From NCBI RefSeq assembly GCF_900142145.1, contig NZ_FQZV01000037.1, forward strand, positions 1 to 39,196: a stretch of DNA of 39,196 nt. The letters run 5' to 3'. Shown here in pieces: positions 16,071-26,500 of this stretch; position 1 is the first letter of the stretch, and each line of letters opens with the position of its first letter. This DNA is from Geosporobacter subterraneus DSM 17957 (GTDB taxonomy: Bacteria; Bacillota; Clostridia; Peptostreptococcales; Thermotaleaceae). The notes beneath the pieces are model-generated. The model worked only from the letters and a program-made list of their open reading frames with translations. It made no database searches and was not told where the DNA came from. The translations under genes were made by a program, and so were the position numbers.

Positions 16071-16153
16071 TGTCATTTAGAACGGAGTGAAAAATCTGAG
16101 CAACAAAAATTAATAAGTGCAAAATCAAGATCCTTCGCTATGCTCAGGATGAC
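16071..16153. repeat. REP-like units downstream of kamE
   Basis: 16127-16153 is a clean unit in minus orientation (AGATCCTTCGC...GCTCAGGATGAC). 16071-16097 is a degraded unit in plus orientation (GTCATTTAGAA...). Together they form an inverted pair. Confidence 0.6.
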
Positions 16154-16205
16154 AGAACTCGAGATATGACATCGTAAGCCCAAACGTATTATGGTTTTAA
16201 GGTTT

Positions 16206-16232
16206 GTCATTCTGAGTGTAACGAAGAATCTT
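16206..16232 (+). repeat. REP-like unit encoding the end of the GIY-YIG gene
   Basis: GTCATTCTGAG...CGAAGAATCTT. On the minus strand it supplies the last codons (D-S-S-L-H-S-E) and the TGA stop of the GIY-YIG ORF. A direct copy lies on the other side of the gene at 16617-16642. Confidence 0.75.
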
Positions 16233-16515
16233 CGTAGTAAAAATCTCTAGATAAATCCTTCCATTGGGGATTCATCATTTTAATTAGTTCATTCTTCTTA
16301 GACCTTGTCCATCCTTTTATCTGCTTCTCCCTAAGAATAGCAGCTGTCACATCTGTCGTACTTTCAAAATAAACAAGCTTATTGATATTATACTTTTCTG
16401 TAAACCCTTTTACTAACTTGTGTTTATGCTCATATATACGTCGTTCAAGGTTATTTGTCATTCCCGTATAAATAACCTTATTAGACCAATTTGCCAGCAT
16501 ATAAACATAATACAT
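16207..16515 (-). CDS. Solo GIY-YIG domain endonuclease
   Basis: 102 residues; ATG at 16515 preceded on the minus strand by AAGAAGGTGAG. The whole protein is one GIY-YIG nuclease domain: YYVYMLANWSNKVIYTGMT holds the GIY/YIG strands, NNLERRIYEHK the catalytic arginine region, TEKYNINKLVYFEST the middle strand, and AAILREKQIKGW the metal-binding glutamate. This is the UvrC-N/YhbQ-like branch of small stand-alone nucleases, whose role is poorly known. No HTH or other DNA-binding domain is attached. The last seven residues and the stop are read from a REP-like repeat. Monocistronic, opposite to its neighbours. Confidence 0.88.
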   Translation of the reverse strand: MYYVYMLANWSNKVIYTGMTNNLERRIYEHKHKLVKGFTEKYNINKLVYFESTTDVTAAILREKQIKGWTRSKKNELIKMMNPQWKDLSRDFYYEDSSLHSE

Positions 16516-16616
16516 AAGCTCACCTTCTTAAGAAAATCATTACTCAAATGGGGTTTTTAATACTCTCTTGGTAATATCTATAATATCCTTTAGTTTTATG
16601 AGTAGGTCTCAAGACT

Positions 16617-16642
16617 GTCATTCTGAGTGAAACGAAGAATCT
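16617..16642 (+). repeat. REP-like unit upstream of the GIY-YIG gene
   Basis: GTCATTCTGAG...CGAAGAATCT, differing at one base from 16206-16231. With that unit it brackets the GIY-YIG gene as direct repeats. The rest of 16516-16714 is AT-rich, with degraded repeat remnants (GATTCTTTCTGC at 16665). Confidence 0.75.
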
Positions 16643-16714
16643 AGGGGTTAATAGGTCTTAAAGATTCTTTCTGCATCTTGTTCATATAAAACTAAGCAAA
16701 GCGATAATCTTATA

Positions 16715-16726
16715 TGACAGCTGTCA
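16715..16726. promoter_or_regulatory. Perfect 12-bp palindrome TGACAGCTGTCA
   Basis: Lies about 90 bp before the likely -10 box of the beta-helix/cohesin operon. It could be a regulator site. No other copy was noticed. Confidence 0.3.
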
Positions 16727-16811
16727 CTTCCAATTATAAAACATAAATTTCAAAAAATGTAAATTACTTTGTTAAAAAAGAAGGAAAATTTGTAAAAATA
16801 TAGAAGATTCA

Positions 16812-16820
16812 TGGTAGAAT
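16812..16820 (+). promoter_or_regulatory. Possible extended -10 promoter of the beta-helix gene
   Basis: TGG-TAGAAT, 24 bp before the GTG start codon. The -35 is poor (TTGTAA at 16790 with 19 bp spacing). A similar TGG-TATAAT lies before the TIG-repeat gene. Confidence 0.4.
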
Positions 16821-16844
16821 TTGTAATTTGGGAGGGGGAATTTT

Positions 16845-17915
16845 GTGAGAAGATACTTGGCAGTACTGCTGCTTGTAGGATGCTTTTTTATCATCGAGGG
16901 CTACAGTCAGGAAGAGACAACAGTACAACAATCAGCATATGATGAGGTTTACTACAGTACAAAGAGTGGGGACAACTATTTTGACGATATCCGGGTTGCA
17001 CTGGATAAAGTGGCATCTGGGGGAACAGTATATATTGAAAAACAGTTAGATTTGACAAAAAGGCTCGTGATTGAAAAGCCCGTACATATAAAATTCCTAT
17101 CCCCAGAGTACATCAAAGCACCACAAAATATCTCCATATTTTATCTAAGCCCCTCCAGAAAAATTCAGAGCTTTTCTGTAGAGGGCATGCAGCTAAAAGG
17201 GGTAGGAATCACAGGAATTGATGGGTGGGCAGAGAAGATTGCTGTAAAGAATAGTAATTTTGAAAATTGCATTCCCATTAAAATGAATGATGTTTGGGGA
17301 GATTATAGGGCCGATTTTATCAACTGCACGTTTATAAATTCAGATTTAAGTGTAAACCCAAGCAAATGTACCCTTGAGCTGGGGCTATATGACAGTCATT
17401 TTAGTGCATCGACCCAAAATCCAAAATATATCCTCTTGAAAAACAACACCCTCTACGCAGAAGGAAACACATTTCACCGTATGACAATACTTGTAGAATT
17501 GAATGGAACTGCTGTGGGAGCCTTTTCGAAAAACACATTTACAGGAAACGATGGGAGAATTACTATATCAGGAAATGCAAAAGGCCTCCTTTTTAGAAAA
17601 AATAATTTTCTGAAAGTCATGACACCGATGATTAAAAATGGAACGGGAGATACTTTGGATTTTAAGGAAAACTGGTGGGGAAATCGAAAAGGGCCGAAGC
17701 CAGGGACGATGGAAGGTAAAGTGGACAGCTCCAGGTGGGCACTTTTTGATAACTTTAGCCGATTTGCAGAAGACCCCTATACCCTTGAGGATCTGCGGGA
17801 GGCTTGCGCCCGGATAGAGGATGTATGGAAAGGTGACAGCTGGCTCTATGACCTTGATGAAAATGAAGAGATAGATCTGCTGGATGTGTTTATGATCCTT
17901 CGGATGATCCGGTAA
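16845..17915 (+). CDS. Secreted right-handed beta-helix protein with C-terminal dockerin-like calcium loop
   Basis: 356 residues; GTG start after GGGAGGGGG. Signal peptide about 1-22. Residues about 40-290 form short beta-helix coils with typical N-rich turns (FENCIPIKMN, FINCTFINSD, FSKNTFTGNDG, FRKNNF) and an ENWWGNRKGP motif common at the end of NosD/pectate-lyase-like helices. The C-terminus has one EF-hand-like loop, DLDENEEIDLLD (336-347), with ligands at positions 1, 3, 5, 9 and 12, followed by helix VFMILRMIR: one half of a type I dockerin. Catalytic residues of a polysaccharide lyase are not evident. The next gene, 11 bp away, encodes a cohesin-like domain, suggesting this protein docks onto it. 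Confidence 0.7.
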   Translation: MRRYLAVLLLVGCFFIIEGYSQEETTVQQSAYDEVYYSTKSGDNYFDDIRVALDKVASGGTVYIEKQLDLTKRLVIEKPVHIKFLSPEYIKAPQNISIFYLSPSRKIQSFSVEGMQLKGVGITGIDGWAEKIAVKNSNFENCIPIKMNDVWGDYRADFINCTFINSDLSVNPSKCTLELGLYDSHFSASTQNPKYILLKNNTLYAEGNTFHRMTILVELNGTAVGAFSKNTFTGNDGRITISGNAKGLLFRKNNFLKVMTPMIKNGTGDTLDFKENWWGNRKGPKPGTMEGKVDSSRWALFDNFSRFAEDPYTLEDLREACARIEDVWKGDSWLYDLDENEEIDLLDVFMILRMIR

Positions 17916-17926
17916 GGGGGCAGATC

Positions 17927-19732
17927 ATGAAAAGAGCATGCTATGTATTTTGGATTTTTTGTATCACCCTTTCCTTCAGAACTTCCATGACCTATGGACA
18001 GGCACCGCAGCTGGAACTCCATCTGGATCGGGAAAAAATACAGGTAGAAGAAACCTTTGTTGTGACCCTAATCGGAAAAGATCTAGAACAAGTGGTGGGA
18101 ATCGATGGTGAACTGCTCTATGATCAAGAGAAACTGCTATTATTATCTAAGGAAATACTGCTTCCTGAAGATCAAATGATTGATCTTCAGGCGCATTATG
18201 ATGGTTTTGAAGACAGTACTGGAAGGGGAAGGCTTTTATTTGGATTAAAGGGGCATATACCGCCCTGGGTGGAAGCGGAAAAGCCGCTGGCTAGATTCAT
18301 TTTTAAGGGCCAGCTTCCGGGAGAAGGAAGACTATGGATAGGTGAACGCAGCCGGCTGGTGAAAGAGACTGAGGACAGCATTCTATGGTCAGTGCCTGAT
18401 TTTCGTGAGGAACCGTTTTGGATACAAATCTATGGATGGGGGAGCTTTACTGGAGAAATTCACCTTGATGAAGGAGGGGAGGTCACAGGGACAAAAGTTT
18501 TGTGCTATCAGGGAGAAAACCTATTGGAAGAAAAGAACCTTGAGAGCAGTGAAATTTTTTCGCTTAACCAACTACCCGATGGCACCTATAGAATCAGGGT
18601 GGAGAAAACCGGTTACCAGCCTGAAGAACATTCCTTTACAATTTGGGAAGGGAATCATTTAACCTATCCATTTCAACTAGTAAAACTTCAAGAGGATCCG
18701 GCAGCAGAAGAACCCAATGATGTGCCTGGTGAAGAGCTTAATGATGAACTCGAAAATGAATCAAAGGAAGGGCCTGCCACTCAGAAACCAAAGGATGACC
18801 CACCGCCACGAGAGCCGGAGGAGAATGAGGGAGAAAAAGACCAGGATGAAGGCAATGTCATTCCCAGTGTGCCTACAGATCCAACCAAAGATCGAAGCAA
18901 GAAAGATAAGGAAATACAGCAGAATACTGCTATAGAAGTAGGCAGCCTTACACTGAAAGTGGATGGATTGCCAATATCTGTGGATAAGCTTCAAGTTCTT
19001 GTGTTAGATATCCACAATGAGAACCAAAGGGCTCTCCAGCTGAGAAGCCCGGTCTATCAGATCAGTCTAACCCCTGCATCTGAAAACCTGTGGATTCCTT
19101 TTAAGATTCAACTAATTGAAGGGATTGAAAACCCAGAAGCAGTAGGAATCTATACCTATTTAGTGGATAAGCAGAAGTGGGTTTATGCAGGTGGAGAGAA
19201 ACTGTTGTCTGGGAGTAGGCTGGAAGGATTTATGGAGCCTAATCGTATTTTCGCAGTTATGGAAAATAGAGATTTTCCCAGCTTCCCTGATGTGGAAAGA
19301 GGAGAATTGGGAGAAGTGATCCGAAAGTTTACCATGGGCGGCATTGTTGTCGGATTTGAAGATGGAACCTTTCGACCTGATCAGCCTATCACCTTGGAAG
19401 CTTTCCTTGCGATGCTGTTGAAATTATATGATGTTCCACTACTTCAGGATGATGGAGAATCAGAACAAAATATGTATGCTGCATGGGCAAGGGATGTATG
19501 CTACACGGCAAAACATATAGGGCTTTTACAAGAAGGTGCAGTAGGCCCTTTGTATAGAGAAATGTCCTTAAGTATGAAAGAACTGCTAAGTCTCTTCAGC
19601 AGCATGAAAGCAATCATGGCTGAATCAGTGCAGGATGTTCCAACCAAGAGAATCGATATGAAAGAAATAGAAAAGGATAGGATACCGACGAGGGCGGAAG
19701 TCGTCCTATGGTTAAATGAAGTGGTAAAATGA
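17927..19732 (+). CDS. Surface protein: cohesin-like domain, CarboxypepD-reg-like domain, acidic linker, SLH domains
   Basis: 601 residues. Signal peptide about 1-24. Residues about 25-150 look like a cohesin (ELHLDREKIQVEETFVVTLI, GIDGELLYDQEKLLLLS, GRGRLLFGLKG, PLARFIFKG). Residues about 170-250 form a carboxypeptidase-regulatory-like beta sandwich (TGEIHLDEGGEVTGTKVLCY, LPDGTYRIRVEKTGYQPEE). A Pro/Glu/Asp/Lys-rich linker spans about 255-330. A further beta domain follows. One good SLH motif (GIVVGFEDGTFRPDQPITLEAFL, about 470-495) and two degenerate ones end the protein. SLH domains bind secondary cell-wall polymer, so this could be a wall-anchored scaffold for the dockerin-like protein upstream. 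The cohesin call is by pattern only. Confidence 0.65.
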   Translation: MKRACYVFWIFCITLSFRTSMTYGQAPQLELHLDREKIQVEETFVVTLIGKDLEQVVGIDGELLYDQEKLLLLSKEILLPEDQMIDLQAHYDGFEDSTGRGRLLFGLKGHIPPWVEAEKPLARFIFKGQLPGEGRLWIGERSRLVKETEDSILWSVPDFREEPFWIQIYGWGSFTGEIHLDEGGEVTGTKVLCYQGENLLEEKNLESSEIFSLNQLPDGTYRIRVEKTGYQPEEHSFTIWEGNHLTYPFQLVKLQEDPAAEEPNDVPGEELNDELENESKEGPATQKPKDDPPPREPEENEGEKDQDEGNVIPSVPTDPTKDRSKKDKEIQQNTAIEVGSLTLKVDGLPISVDKLQVLVLDIHNENQRALQLRSPVYQISLTPASENLWIPFKIQLIEGIENPEAVGIYTYLVDKQKWVYAGGEKLLSGSRLEGFMEPNRIFAVMENRDFPSFPDVERGELGEVIRKFTMGGIVVGFEDGTFRPDQPITLEAFLAMLLKLYDVPLLQDDGESEQNMYAAWARDVCYTAKHIGLLQEGAVGPLYREMSLSMKELLSLFSSMKAIMAESVQDVPTKRIDMKEIEKDRIPTRAEVVLWLNEVVK

Positions 19733-19771
19733 GGTATCTGTAGAAATAAGGATTTAAAGCAGCATTTAACC

Positions 19772-19800
19772 TGCAGGGGACGGCCTATGTGTCATCCCGC
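19772..19800. repeat. Degenerate hairpin repeat
   Basis: TGCAGGGGACGGCC...TCATCCCGCA, a GTAGGGG-family copy between two convergent genes. Confidence 0.45.
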
Positions 19801-19810
19801 AGGAAATTAT

Positions 19811-19851
19811 CCAATAAAATAAGGACACCGCCGGTGTCCTTATTTTATTGG
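19811..19851. terminator. Bidirectional terminator between convergent surface genes
   Basis: A perfect 19-bp stem (19811-19829 with 19833-19851) with loop GCC. The GC core GGACACC/GGTGTCC is flanked by A/T-rich runs, so it should work in both directions. The stop codon of the leftward SLH gene lies in the stem. Confidence 0.88.
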
Positions 19852-20409
19852 TATGGTTAAACTGTTATTCAACATCCTTGCCACTTCGCCTCTGGTGGCA
19901 GGGCTGGATGCTTTAATGGTCATATCCTTTGTAATGCCCAGTTCATTGGCCTTGTCAATAAAATTATTGGGCCAGTTGGTACCTTTCACATCATTCTTAT
20001 AGCCCAGTGCATTTACCAGAATGGTCAGCACTTCTGCATGGGTGATGTTGCGCTGCACTTTAAAGGTATTGTCGGGATAGCCTGTGATCAGATTGTTTTC
20101 CACAGATACATTGATGTGTCCTGTACTCCAGTGAGTTCGATCCACATCCTTAAACTTGGTCGGACCTTTGCGTGTCAAGGCTTCTGCTTCTTTCCCAATC
20201 ATACGTACCGCCACCGCAGTAAACTCAGCCCGTGTGATATTGTCCCCAAAACGCATATTGCCGTTTGGATCTCCAATGAGCAACCCCAGTGCTTTCAGCT
20301 TCACACCGATTTCATCCAGGTTTGCGGCTCTCGCTGCAAAGGCTGCAGGGCTGCTGATCAAGACCAGAATTAAACAGCAAAGAATTAATCTTCTCAAGGA
20401 AAACTTCAT
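19840..20409 (-). CDS. Small S-layer homology (SLH) domain protein
   Basis: 189 residues from the ATG at 20409, preceded on the minus strand by GTGGAGGTG; an in-frame ATG at 20481 adds 24 residues before the signal peptide and is unlikely. Signal peptide MKFSLRRLILCCLILVLISS to about residue 26. Three SLH motifs fill the rest: ALGLLIGDPNGNMRFGDNIT RAEF, NNLITGYPDNTFKVQRNITHAE, and ELGITKDMTIKASSPATRGE. No other domain, so it is a bare wall-binding unit. Last gene of the leftward surface cluster, separated from the giant gene by a hairpin. Confidence 0.88.
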   Translation of the reverse strand: MKFSLRRLILCCLILVLISSPAAFAARAANLDEIGVKLKALGLLIGDPNGNMRFGDNITRAEFTAVAVRMIGKEAEALTRKGPTKFKDVDRTHWSTGHINVSVENNLITGYPDNTFKVQRNITHAEVLTILVNALGYKNDVKGTNWPNNFIDKANELGITKDMTIKASSPATRGEVARMLNNSLTIPIK

Positions 20410-20541
20410 CTGGTGCACCTCCACTTTGGAATTCGTCCTTAAGACCATTATACCAGTCTGTGGGATAGAGGGATATTTCATTTTTATGACAATCCTATTG
20501 CAGTAAGTTTCCAGATGATAAAGCTAATACAAATCATAATT

Positions 20542-20573
20542 ATAAAGGCCATACCTTTCGGTACAGCCTTTAT
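20542..20573 (-). terminator. Hairpin after the giant repeat-protein gene
   Basis: Arms 20542-20555 and 20560-20573, 14 bp with two G-T pairs on the minus transcript, tetraloop GAAA. It starts 1 bp after the stop codon. The following tract is AT-rich but lacks a clean T-run. Confidence 0.65.
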
Positions 20574-20574
20574 G

Positions 20575-23500
20575 TTATGGCGTTACAGGATGAACAAGTC
20601 TAAAGTTCGCCGGTTGTGTTTTTGCTCTGACGTAAACGGCCTGGTTGATATAAGCTTCAGGAAGATTGGTGGCAGTATTGCCGCAGGCCACCCAGTCTCC
20701 ATCTGTGCCATTGGTAGAATTGATGCTGTACTCCATGGCTGTAGTGGTTCCGTTGATTTTCCTAAGGGATGTATCAACCCAAAGAGGACTTAAGTCCAGG
20801 TTGGCCGTAAAATTGATGGTCTGAATTAAGCTTGGCAAAGTGGTTTGTGTAGCTCTTCTTCTTACCTGTACTGTTTTGGTTCCGCTGAAATCTCCAGGAA
20901 CCTCTGCAGGGGTCCAGGGACCTGTTCCAATCTTATATTCATATTCTGAAGGTGCAATCCAAGCAATCTCGTTGGTCACATCATTGAATGCCAGAGATGG
21001 TGCTGAAGCAGGTGCCAGTATAGTGATCCATTCAGTGGACAGAGAAGGCAGTGTGACCGCGTCGGCCTTATATCTTAAATAGAGTTTGCCCGGTACGAAG
21101 GCTATTCCGGCTGTAGTGCGCTCTGTACCTAGATTTGTCCAGCTTCCGTCGCCAAAGCGATATTGAAGTCGATTTTTTAAGCTATCGGGTACCGTAATGG
21201 TGCCAAAGGCTGCGTCATATTCAAATCCTGCTCCAATAGACGGTCCCGCTGCCGGCATTCCAATTACGGCGACTTGCCGATTATTGCTAGGGTATGCCTT
21301 TTCCCGGATAAACACCTTTCCAGGAATAAAGGTTACGTTGGTATTGGTATTGCTGCAGGTTGTCCAGGTACCATTGATGCCGTCAGAAGAGTTTAGACTA
21401 TACTCCATGCCGGCAGTAGTTCCTGTAATCTGATTAGATGCTATATTTAAGCCTACAGATGTCAAATCTAAATTGTCAGTAAAAGTGATAATCTGCTCGA
21501 GGCTTGGCAGCGTCAATTGAGCAGCCTTTCTTCGTACAGCTACGGTTTTGTTTCCGGTGAAGCCACCATCCACAGGACCGGAGATCCATATTCCTGTGCC
21601 GATTTTGTATTCATAGGAAGCATCCAAGCCTGTGATGGTATTGGCTAAATCATTAAAAAGAAGATCTGGAGCAGCTGCAGGGGCTGGAATGATGGCAATA
21701 CTTACAGGGTCTGAAGCAAGCTCATCTATATTTGCCTTTCTTCTAAATAGCAGATCTCCCTGCTGGAATTGTACTCCCGGAGTAATGTTGCCGTCGCTTA
21801 ATTGCGTCCAGGCGCCTGTACCGCTGCGGTACTGCAGATCGCCGACTAAAGCATTGTTTACCGTAATGGTTCCTTCGGCCACGTGATAGCTGATATAAGT
21901 TTTCTCCGTATCATTTAGGGGCGGCCTTTTTTGAATGGCTGCTTCTGTTACTCTTCGATAGTTCTTTGGTTTAGCTTTTTCTCTTACATGAACGATACCT
22001 GATAAATTGGCTACAGTGGTATTGCCAGCCGTACAAGCAGTCCAGGTGCCGTTGATCCCATCGGTTGAGTTCAAGCTGTACTCCATGGCCGTGGTGGTAT
22101 TTGTTATTTGAGAAGCAGCTGCATTGATACCAACCGTATAAAGGTTGAGGTTTGGCGTAAAGCTGATAAGCTGTTCTAATCCCGCCAAAGTAGTTGCAGT
22201 AGCTCCTTTGCGAATACTAACTTTGTCGGTGCCTGAAAATTCGCTTATGATTGAACCAGGTATCCAGGGACCGTTATTGATTTTATATTCGTATTGTTCC
22301 GTTAATCCTGTTATTGCATAAGTCACATCGTTAAAAGACAATGCAGGGGCTGCAGGAACGGCGGGGATTTCAACAGCCGGTGAAGGAGATACCGCCAGTG
22401 ACGGCAGCATGACAGCCGTAGCCCTTGCTCTAAATTCAACCTTTCCTGGCTGGAAGGGGATTGCCGTAGCCATTAGTTTTGCAGGAGCATCGGGATCGGC
22501 TGTTGTGGCATCCAAATCCCTCCAAACTCCTCCGATTCTATATTGCAGCATATTTTTCAACGCCAAAGGTATGCTGATAGTACCCTTTGCCACATGATAG
22601 CTGATTTGATTCAGCAAATCCGTATTTGGCGCGGCACTGCGGCCTACCTCTCCTACAAAATGATAGTTTCTAGGCTTTGTCTTTTCCCGAACATAAACCT
22701 TTCCTTCAATAAAGTTTACACTGGTGTTAGGACTGGTGCAAGCCACCCAGGTACCGTTGGTGCCGTTGGTAGAATCCAGGCTGTATTCCATAGCCGTGGT
22801 GGTGCCGGTCAGCTGGCCGGCAGCCACGTTGATGCCGGTGCCCGTCAAGTCCAGCTTAGGCACAAAGGTAAAGGAAGCGGCCTGACTGGGCAGCAGTGTT
22901 TCTGTTGCTATTTTTCGTACCGATATATTGGTTACCCCTGCAGGAAAGCTGACGGATGCCTCTCCCAATGGCCAGGAAATCCAGCTTCCGGTTCCAATGC
23001 GGTATTCAAGGTTATCTGAAGGATTTAATTTCGTTAATACTGCATCTACATCGTCGACAGCTACAGCAGGTGCTGAACCGGGGGCTGGAATGACGGCCTT
23101 CTGACTTGCAGGAGAAGGCAATGTGTTGTTCGTAGCCCTATAGCGGAATTCCAGGGGACCAGGTGCAAAGGAGATTCCTCCCGTGGTGGTTCCAGAGATG
23201 AGCGGAGTCCATGAACCTGTACCGATTCGGTATTCTACACTGCTGTCCATAGCAGGAATGGTGATGGTGCCATTGGCCACATGATACTCAAAGCTTGTGG
23301 TGCTTGGTGCAGAATCTTGATGAATCTCCCCTAAGTATCGCACATTATTTACTTTAGACTTCTCCCTTATGAACAGCATCCCTTGTACAAAGCTTACATT
23401 GGTATCCGGTGCGCTGCAGCTGATCCAAGAGCCGTCCATGCCATTGGTGGAGTTTAAGCTGTACTGCATTTCTGCAGTAGTGCCCAAGATTTTGCCGGCA

Positions 23501-26500
23501 GCTACGTTAAAGGTGACACTGCCTAGATGAATTCCATTCAATTTTGCTGTAGCCAAAGAAGGCAATGCATTGATGGTGGCTTTCACTCGAACCCGCAGGT
23601 CACTGCCGGCACTGCTTACATCAATTGCCTGCGTTTTATTTGCAATAGCCTCTGTTACCGTAGACCAAACAGTACCTCCGTCTAGGGAGTATTCCATGGC
23701 AGTGGTGGCACCGGCCAGTTTAATCTTGCCAGGCTCAGGGGTAAATTCTATGGCCACTGCAGGAGCAGCACTATGGGATAAGGCGGCTGTTTCCCAGTAA
23801 ACCCCGGGCTGCAGCTTCTCCCGGACAAATACCTTCCCTGCTGCAAAATCCACATTTTCCGTTGCCGGACTGCCGCAGGAAAACCAGGTGCCATTCAGAC
23901 CGGTGGTAGAATTCACACTGTATTCCATTTGGGCTGTGGTATCTGTAAGTTTCCTTTCAACAACATTTATCTTTACATTCTTTAAATCTTCTAGCAAGGA
24001 GGAGCCAGGCTCCAGTTTAAGAGGAATCTCTCCGGAGTCCATGGACCCGGGTTCCGTCACTGCACTGCCCTTGATACGGACAGTGGGGGTGAGGGGATTT
24101 GCTATGGCTGAAGCCGCGGTACCCGATAAAGTAATCCGGATTTGCTGGCTGCCAATCTTTGTTGCAGCCGCGGTGATTCCCTGAGGGAGTCCGCTGATCA
24201 CCAGATCGCTGAGGGTGATGGTTTCCTTTAAAGTACCCCGATCCACTGTAAGCAGCCAGTAGTTTTGATCGGATCTTGGTGTTTTCTGTGCGGGGGCAGT
24301 CATGAAAATACTATCCACTGCAGCTGCCGCACTAACCTGAAGGGTGTCTGGCAGTACGGTGAAGGTTGGCCCGGCGATGATGTCTCCCTGTGCACCTTCA
24401 ACAGCTTCCTTCGGTATAACCAAACGAATAGTTTGCTTCACATAGTTTAAAGCATAATCGGCAACCGGTGGAAGGGTAATGGTAATCCTTGTTCCGCTGG
24501 TTCGCACCAAGGCTCCCGTGTTCTTCAACTCCGTGACTACCTTTGCCCACTGGGCTAGGTTTTCAGTCCCTACCACCTGTAAGCCGTCAAAGACAGCATT
24601 GCGCAGGGTTGAATCTGTGGCTACATTTCCCACCCAGTTTCCGTCGGCCAAATCTACTACCAGTGTCTTTCCTCCGCTGCGGATGTCTGATTCTACCAGA
24701 GGCGGCTGCAGGGCCGTACCGGATAAAGCAGCGGAAATGGTGGGTTTTATAACTATACCCCCTGCAGCTGTTACAGGGCGCTGCCCGCCTGTAAGGGCGA
24801 TGGCAGGAACTGTAAGGGTGATCCGCTGCTCTGTGGCAATGTCGTAGCCCGATGTCTGGGGCAGATAAATGGTGACTTTTTGATTATCGGTTCGGAAAAT
24901 CGAGCCCTGACCATCTGCCTTTAGGGCTTGGACTACCTTTGTCCATTGCGCAGCCTCAGAGGCAGCCTGAAATCCATCAAAAAGAGCATTTCTCTTTGTT
25001 GGGTTGGTGCGAATATCAGAGGCCCAGGCTGCATTGTCTCCTAAAGTGATCTCCAGAGTAATGCCTCCCAATAATATGGAAGATTCTGCTACTTCTTCAC
25101 CCCCCTGATTAGGGAGGGAAAGGACGGCGGAAGTATTTTTCAAATGATGGTCCTCCAGCTGCAGCATTCCGAAGCCTTTGATTTTATTCTGGCTATCTGT
25201 GGCTAAGAGAACCAGGTATTGTCCGGGGGCAGCAGAAAGATCAGTGCCCAGGGTATAGTCAGACAAAGCAGGGGTTTGAGTCAATACCTCATCGAAAGCC
25301 GGTGTGGCAAAAGGTTGCCCGAGCAACAATATCTGCCACTTGGCGGCGCCGCCAGGCAGGCCGGGACCGGAAAGCTGAGTAGTATCCAATGCAGTTCCCG
25401 GGGAGGCCGTAAAGCTAAGGGTAGGGGCATAGGCTTTGATTTGCAGTTCGCTGCCCGAGAAGGAAGCATAGCCCTTAATTTTGCCGCTGCTGTCTGTGGC
25501 CAGCAATATTAAATACTGATTGCTTAACACCCCAATATCTGCTCCGGAAGTATAGAGGGAGGTGCCTGTTAGAGTGCTGTCCACCGTAGGCACTGCAAAT
25601 TCAGTATTCTGAACTTTGATACGCCACTGGGTGGCGCCTGTTAGACCATAAAACTGCAGGTTGATAAACTTGGTTGTACCAGGTCCGCTTCCTGCCTGAT
25701 TTTCATAGTTAATCAAAGGTGGAGTATTAAGCAGTGGTGCAGGACTGCCTTGAATATGGGAGCTGTCCAGCACAAATTCTTTATAGGCTTTGATTTTTCC
25801 CTCTGCATCCGTAGCCAGCAACAGCAGACGCTGCCCTACCGCCGCTGATATATTGGCACCGGGGCTATAGACAGGGGTTGTACCATCGATACCCTCAAGA
25901 GTACTATCCAGCGCCAGCACGCCGGGAGATTGGCTTAAAACCTTAACATGCCACTTCGCTGCTCCCGCTATAGGAGGGTTTCCGAAGGATAAGACCGACA
26001 GCTTCGTGGTACCGGCTGCAGAACCTGGCTGGGGCAGGCTGTAGTGGGTGGTTTGGGTTAGCTGCACTGCATCAGGCGGTTTAATTTGAGAAGCAGTTAC
26101 GTTGTTGAAGAACTTATAAGCCTTTGCTCTTCCGCTGCCGTCTACGGCAATCAGCATCATGCTTTGACCGGCGCTGACAGGGATATTGGCCCCTGCACTA
26201 TAGGATACAACGCCTGCTACTGTGGTGTTGAGTTCCGGAATATCCTGGGTGATAAAGGGATCCTGTTGAACCTTGCAGCGCCATCCGGTTACACCGGATA
26301 AGCCCGTTAGGGTTAAGGTGGCGATCCGGGTGGTACCGCTTTGGGTACCGGGCTCCGGAATCGTATAATTAATATCTAAAAGCTCAGGCACCTTTGCTGC
26401 CCGTACCTGATCCGTATTTAGCAAAAAGGATTTATAGGCTTTTATTTTTCCGTCATTGTCTGTGGCTAAAATCAATAGGTATTGATTTGGCTGAGCCGGG

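Noticed and set aside
16597-16800. Second gene or tRNA upstream of the beta-helix gene
   Set aside because: No frame with a start signal and no cloverleaf were seen. The region holds REP remnants, a palindrome and promoter-like sequence.
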